A stretch of 64,000 nt of DNA, from contig NZ_CP072014.1 of assembly GCF_017603825.1 (NCBI RefSeq), positions 2,418,001-2,482,000 of the forward strand. The letters run 5' to 3'. The stretch is from Arthrobacter crystallopoietes. GTDB lineage: Bacteria; Actinomycetota; Actinomycetes; Actinomycetales; Micrococcaceae. The notes below the pieces were generated by a model, which was given only the letters and a program-made list of their open reading frames with translations, was not told the DNA's origin and ran no database searches. Of this stretch, positions 60,559 through 64,000 are shown piece after piece. A program made the position numbers and the translations under genes. The stretch's first letter is position 1. Every line of letters starts with the position of its first letter.

Positions 60559-61224
60559 GTGGGCGGATCAAGAATTAAACATGCCGTGACGGACGAAGCG
60601 ATCGCAGAGCGCCGGCTGGCCATCGTCAACCACACAGCTGCCATCATCTCGAATTCAGGGGTTGACGGCTGCTCCTTTGCCGCGGTCTCGGAGGCGAGCG
60701 GTTTCAGCATCGGCATGATCCAGCATTACTTTCGTACGAGGGACCGACTGATCCTGGCGACCATCGACCACCGGATCCACGAAGCCGAAGAGGAATGGCG
60801 CGAGATCGCCTCCCGCGGCGCGAACGCGTTGGCTAAGATCCGTGACCTGCTGACGTTCTCCGTGGAAGGGGACAGGTCCTTCGCGGACGCGTGGGGCTTC
60901 TGGCTCGAGCTGTACGCCGCATCGCATAAGGACCCGGCCATGCGGCAAGAGGTCAACACCATTCTCGAGTTGTGGCGCAAGTTCTTCCTGGACGTCCTGG
61001 AGGAAGCGGTTGCCGAGGGCAGCATCAATCCCGTCCATGACCCCGAGGACGCGGCCCGGCTTCTGCTCGCCGTCGTCGACGGTCTCGCCATCCAGACCGT
61101 GAACGGAACCTACGGGAGTAGCCCCGAGGACATGCGGCGCTTGCTCTATCGCTTTGCCGCCGCCGAACTGGGCGTTGATACATCCGCATGGGAGTCCACG
61201 CTCGCCTGCGCAGCAGAACACTGA
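60559..61224 (+). CDS. TetR-family transcriptional regulator
   Basis: 221 residues, BetI/AcrR layout: N-terminal helix-turn-helix (IVNHTAAIISNSGVDGCSFAAVSEASGFSIGMIQHYFRTRDRLILATI) and a helical ligand domain with FADAWGFWLELYAASHKDPAMRQEVNTILELWRKFFLDVLEEA, close to the TetR_C_6 (BetI) group. GTG start with AAGGAG upstream. It likely represses importer 2 and perhaps the forward aminotransferase-amidohydrolase genes. Ligand could be an amino acid or an N-acyl amino acid. Confidence 0.85.
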   Translation: MGGSRIKHAVTDEAIAERRLAIVNHTAAIISNSGVDGCSFAAVSEASGFSIGMIQHYFRTRDRLILATIDHRIHEAEEEWREIASRGANALAKIRDLLTFSVEGDRSFADAWGFWLELYAASHKDPAMRQEVNTILELWRKFFLDVLEEAVAEGSINPVHDPEDAARLLLAVVDGLAIQTVNGTYGSSPEDMRRLLYRFAAAELGVDTSAWESTLACAAEH

Positions 61225-61283
61225 CCAGCCGCTATTCCCAGCCGATTCCACTTTTGCGCAACGCCAACAGAACGAGGAAGTTC

Positions 61284-62519
61284 ATGACCATCACCTCCTT
61301 TCCGTCCTTCAGGGCAGCGGACCTGTTCGCAGCTCGTGCCTCCGGCTACAAACCGTCGCCCGTGCGCGAGGTCTTCGACATCTCCATGCAGCCGGGGATG
61401 ATTTCCCTGGCCGGCGGCAATCCGGACCTGAGCGTCCTGCATCTCGACGCGCTCGCGGATACGGCGGCCGAGCTGGTCCGCACCCAGGGCTTGGACGCGC
61501 TGCAGTATGGCGGGGGCGGCGGGACCAGGGAGTTGCAGGAGCTCATCTGCTCGGTCATGGCGGCCGAAGGAAACCCGGCACTTCCCGCCAACGTGCAGGT
61601 AACTGCGGGGTCCCAGATGGCGCTTGAACTGCTGGTCAAGCTCTTTTGCGATCCGGGGGACGTCATCCTTGCCGAGGGCCCTACGTACGTTGGCGCCATC
61701 AGCGTCTTCGACGGTCTCCAGGCCGACGTGGTTCATGTCCCCATGGACGACGACGGCCTGATACCCGGGGAACTTGAGCGGAAAATAGGCGAGCTGGCTG
61801 CCGAGGGCAAACGGGTCAAGCTGCTCTACACCATCCCCAACTTCCATAATCCCTCCGGCGTCACCCTCTCTGCAGGGCGGCGGGCGGACGTCGTCCGTAT
61901 CTGCAGGGCGGCGGGGCTGGCCATCATCGAAGACAATCCTTATGGCATGCTCAGCTTCGATGGCCTCTACCTGCCGAGCCTCCACCAGCTGGACCCGGAG
62001 AACGTGTTCTACCTCGGTTCCTTTTCCAAGATTTTCTCCCCAGGGGTTCGTGTGGGCTGGGCGGTAGTGCCCGATGGCGTGCGCCGGCAACTGCAACTGG
62101 CCTCCGAAGCGACCACCATTTGCCCCTCTGTTCTGAGCCAGATGCTTGTGCAGGAGTACCTGCGCCAAACCGACTGGCGCCAAACCTTGGCCACAGCCGC
62201 GGACCTCTACCGGGACCGCTGTGAGGCCACGATGACAGCGCTTGCGGACTTCACGCCAGCCGGCACCACCTGGACTGAACCCACCGGAGGCTTCTTCACC
62301 TGGGTGACCCTTCCCGAGGGCATATCCGGTGAAGACGTGATGCACCGGGCGATCGGCCACAAGGTTGTATTTGTGCCCGGCAGCGCTTTCTATTCCGACG
62401 GGGACGGTGGCAACCAGCTGCGCATCGCGTTCTCCTTCGAGAGGCCTGAACGGCTGCGGGAAGGCGTCCGGCGCCTCGGACTGGCCATCGCGGAGAGCAT
62501 CCAGGGAGCCACGGCATGA
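61284..62519 (+). CDS. PLP-dependent class I aminotransferase
   Basis: 411 residues, fold type I, of the 2-aminoadipate/KAT-like group. Seen: GMISLAGGNPD, DALQYGGGGGTRELQELI, VQVTAGSQMALELLVKL (PLP phosphate loop), YTIPNFHNPSGVTLS, EDNPYGMLSF and the PLP lysine in GSFSKIFSPGVRVGW, then the substrate-carboxylate R in QLRIAFSF. Starts at ATG 61284 with GAGGAAG five bases upstream; the frame is open further left but overlaps the TetR gene. Likely takes the amino group from the free amino acid released in this locus. Overlaps the next gene by four bases. Confidence 0.85.
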   Translation: MTITSFPSFRAADLFAARASGYKPSPVREVFDISMQPGMISLAGGNPDLSVLHLDALADTAAELVRTQGLDALQYGGGGGTRELQELICSVMAAEGNPALPANVQVTAGSQMALELLVKLFCDPGDVILAEGPTYVGAISVFDGLQADVVHVPMDDDGLIPGELERKIGELAAEGKRVKLLYTIPNFHNPSGVTLSAGRRADVVRICRAAGLAIIEDNPYGMLSFDGLYLPSLHQLDPENVFYLGSFSKIFSPGVRVGWAVVPDGVRRQLQLASEATTICPSVLSQMLVQEYLRQTDWRQTLATAADLYRDRCEATMTALADFTPAGTTWTEPTGGFFTWVTLPEGISGEDVMHRAIGHKVVFVPGSAFYSDGDGGNQLRIAFSFERPERLREGVRRLGLAIAESIQGATA

Positions 62520-63679
62520 GCACGGTGGATACCCTGAAGCAGCGGGCCGAGGCGGCGCTAGAGGCGGGACTGGACCGGATTGTCGACTTCAGCCATCGAC
62601 TCCATGGCAGTCCGGAGATTGGATTAGAGGAGGTCAAAGCCTCTGCTTGGCTGGTGGCCGAGCTGGAAGCACTCGACCAAGCACGCATAGAGCACGGACT
62701 GGGTGAACTTCCCACCGCCGTGCGGGCCGAGGCCGGACATGGCGGACTCGTCCTAACCATCTGCGCGGAGTATGACGCGCTCCCCGGGATCGGGCACGCG
62801 TGCGGGCACAACATCATCGCCGCCGCAGCCCTCGGTGCGTTCACGGCCTTGGCTCCGCTGGCCGACGAGCTTGGCGTGACCGTCCGCTTGCTGGGAACGC
62901 CTGCTGAAGAAACTGCGGGAGGCAAGATCATCATGCTCCAGCAGGGTGACTTCGACGGAACCCATGCCGCGATGATGGTCCACCCAAACGCGCATGACGA
63001 GTCCGCGATGAGGCCATACGCATGCTCCGGCTACAGGGCCACCTTCCGTGGCCGGAGCGCCCACGCATCCGCGGCACCCCATGAGGGTATCAATGCACTC
63101 GACGCCCTGACGGTCGCCTTGGCCGCCATCGGTCTTGCCCGCCAACAGCTGAAACCGAACCAGCAAATCCACGGCTACGTGCTCAACGCGGGCTCCGCAC
63201 CCAACGTCATCCCCGACAAGGCCACCGGCGAATGGATGGTACGCGCGGACTCGATGGAGTCCCTTGACCAGGTAACCAATGTCCTCCACCGCTGCCTTGA
63301 AGCAGGTGCGGTTGCCAGCGGCTGCCAGCTGGAAATCGACCAGACGGGCCACAGCTTCGCAAACCTCAAGACCGACGGTCCTATGGCCGACTTGTATAAC
63401 GCCAATGCCAGGGCGCTGGGCAGGAGTCCTCGCGAGGAAGCGCTGTTGGCCGGATCGACGGACATGGGTAACGTGTCGCAGTACTTTCCGTCGATCCATC
63501 CCATGATCGGACTCGGCGATGACTGCCCGCCGATCCACAGCGCCGAATTCGCAGACTTCGCCATCTCCCGTGCCGGCGACCAGGCGGTTCGGGACGGTGC
63601 CCTTGGCATGGCGTGGACCTGTATTGATCTCGCCACCGATCAGGCGCAACGGCACCGGCTGCTGGCGGGAGGCGGATGA
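62516..63679 (+). CDS. M20-family amidohydrolase (AbgB/PM20D2-like)
   Basis: 387 residues, di-zinc M20 peptidase fold with lid domain. Metal/catalytic motifs: EYDALPGIGHACGHNI (His and Cys region), TPAEETAGGK (catalytic E-E), HPNAHDE and the lid His in FRGRSAHASAAPHEGINALDAL, and a C-terminal GLGDDCPPIHSAEFADFA. This is the group of p-aminobenzoyl-glutamate and beta-alanyl-lysine hydrolases, which cleave amide bonds of N-acyl amino acids or dipeptides. With the GNAT enzyme and the racemase it is the natural deacylase of the locus. ATGA overlap with the aminotransferase gene. Confidence 0.85.
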   Translation: MSTVDTLKQRAEAALEAGLDRIVDFSHRLHGSPEIGLEEVKASAWLVAELEALDQARIEHGLGELPTAVRAEAGHGGLVLTICAEYDALPGIGHACGHNIIAAAALGAFTALAPLADELGVTVRLLGTPAEETAGGKIIMLQQGDFDGTHAAMMVHPNAHDESAMRPYACSGYRATFRGRSAHASAAPHEGINALDALTVALAAIGLARQQLKPNQQIHGYVLNAGSAPNVIPDKATGEWMVRADSMESLDQVTNVLHRCLEAGAVASGCQLEIDQTGHSFANLKTDGPMADLYNANARALGRSPREEALLAGSTDMGNVSQYFPSIHPMIGLGDDCPPIHSAEFADFAISRAGDQAVRDGALGMAWTCIDLATDQAQRHRLLAGGG

Positions 63680-63713
63680 CAAACGCTTAGCTTTTCTTCG
63701 GATTATCCGCAAC

Positions 63714-63758
63714 ACGACGACGGGTGGTTGCGTATAAAACGCAACCACCCGTCGTCGT
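63714..63758. terminator. 20-bp perfect hairpin between two converging M20 genes
   Basis: Arms 63714-63733 and 63739-63758 are exact complements over 20 bases with a 5-base loop (ATAAA). Strong terminator in both directions. Its core matches the hairpin at 57659-57688. Confidence 0.85.
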
Positions 63759-63761
63759 TAT

Positions 63762-64000
63762 CTAGATGGACTTCGGATGCCAGACGCGTGAGCCGCTGGT
63801 GTCCGTGGAGTAGTCCGGCCAGGCCAGCTCGGTAGGTGGCATAAAGTCCGGTTCCAGCAGAGCCGGCATGGGATCTTCTGCCACCCGGCGATCAAATTCG
63901 GTCCGGGCGTCGGCCAGGACATCGGGTCGGGTAAGCAGGTCAATAAAGGTGCCGGTAATCGTCTTGCCGGCGGTCTCGATGGTGGGATCAATGGTTTCCG
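63762..64000 (-). CDS. Second M20-family amidohydrolase, C-terminal part
   Basis: Reverse frame from the right edge to the TAG at 63762: ETIDPTIETAGKTITGTFIDLLTRPDVLADARTEFDRRVAEDPMPALLEPDFMPPTELAWPDY and the final tail. The sequence TAGKTITGTFIDLLTRPDVLADAR is the usual C-terminal part of AbgB-type M20 amidohydrolases. Only the last 79 codons are in the window; metal ligands lie outside. It converges on the other M20 gene. Confidence 0.75.
   Translation of the reverse strand, partial: ETIDPTIETAGKTITGTFIDLLTRPDVLADARTEFDRRVAEDPMPALLEPDFMPPTELAWPDYSTDTSGSRVWHPKSI

Noticed and set aside
1-64000. CRISPR array, prophage or complete insertion sequence
   Set aside because: No regularly spaced direct repeats, no phage structural or integrase genes, and only one transposase relic were seen.

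Overview
The window looks like a chromosomal segment from a high-GC actinobacterium, most likely Arthrobacter or a close relative in the Micrococcaceae. Reasons: GC-rich coding with many GTG starts, PucR-type regulators beside catabolic genes, SipW-dependent secreted proteins, LPXTG-type anchoring, a sugar-alcohol ABC operon and a full-length Mfd. The genus is an inference from gene content only. No rRNA, tRNA or CRISPR array was seen.

Layout. (1) 1-11137: exopolysaccharide cluster, visibly AT-richer than the rest: WcaI-like, GT2, two GT4 and GT14 glycosyltransferases, a WcaF-like acetyltransferase, a Wzy-like polymerase/ligase, a Wzx flippase, an SGNH lipoprotein and an OafA-type acyltransferase, with an IS481 transposase remnant before the last gene. 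No priming transferase or chain-length regulator is in view. (2) 11175-17363: broken PepSY gene, two small unknown genes, and a PucR regulator divergent from an MFS transporter plus ureohydrolase pair (agmatine or other guanidino compounds). (3) 17519-27590: two related orphan histidine kinases bracket a formate/nitrite-type channel, a SipW/TasA-like surface cassette and a PepSY lipoprotein. The surface cassette lies between two near-identical copies of a decayed SDR gene. Its signal peptidase is fused to an LPTTG-anchored ectodomain. (4) 27783-32700: MarR regulator, soluble non-RD Ser/Thr kinase, small proteins, Cu-type SOD lipoprotein and a DUF808 membrane protein. (5) 32757-38650: polyol operon (dehydrogenase, binding protein, ATPase, permease, FGGY kinase). 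(6) 39078-47062: small genes, mfd, then a scrap-yard with a second broken mfd 3' end and an amber-interrupted PGPGW gene. (7) 47708-50438: a 46-codon membrane ORF coupled to a membrane GT2, and an alpha/beta hydrolase. (8) 51127-64000: amino-acid locus.

The amino-acid locus holds a PucR regulator, a GNAT acyltransferase, two complete polar-amino-acid ABC importers, an enolase-superfamily racemase/epimerase, a TetR regulator, a PLP aminotransferase and two M20 amidohydrolases. Acyltransferase, racemase and deacylase together are the ingredients of the known N-succinyl route for irreversible D-to-L amino-acid conversion, here with dedicated uptake and an aminotransferase as exit. This locus and the duplicated-SDR/SipW-fusion region are the two most interesting parts of the window.
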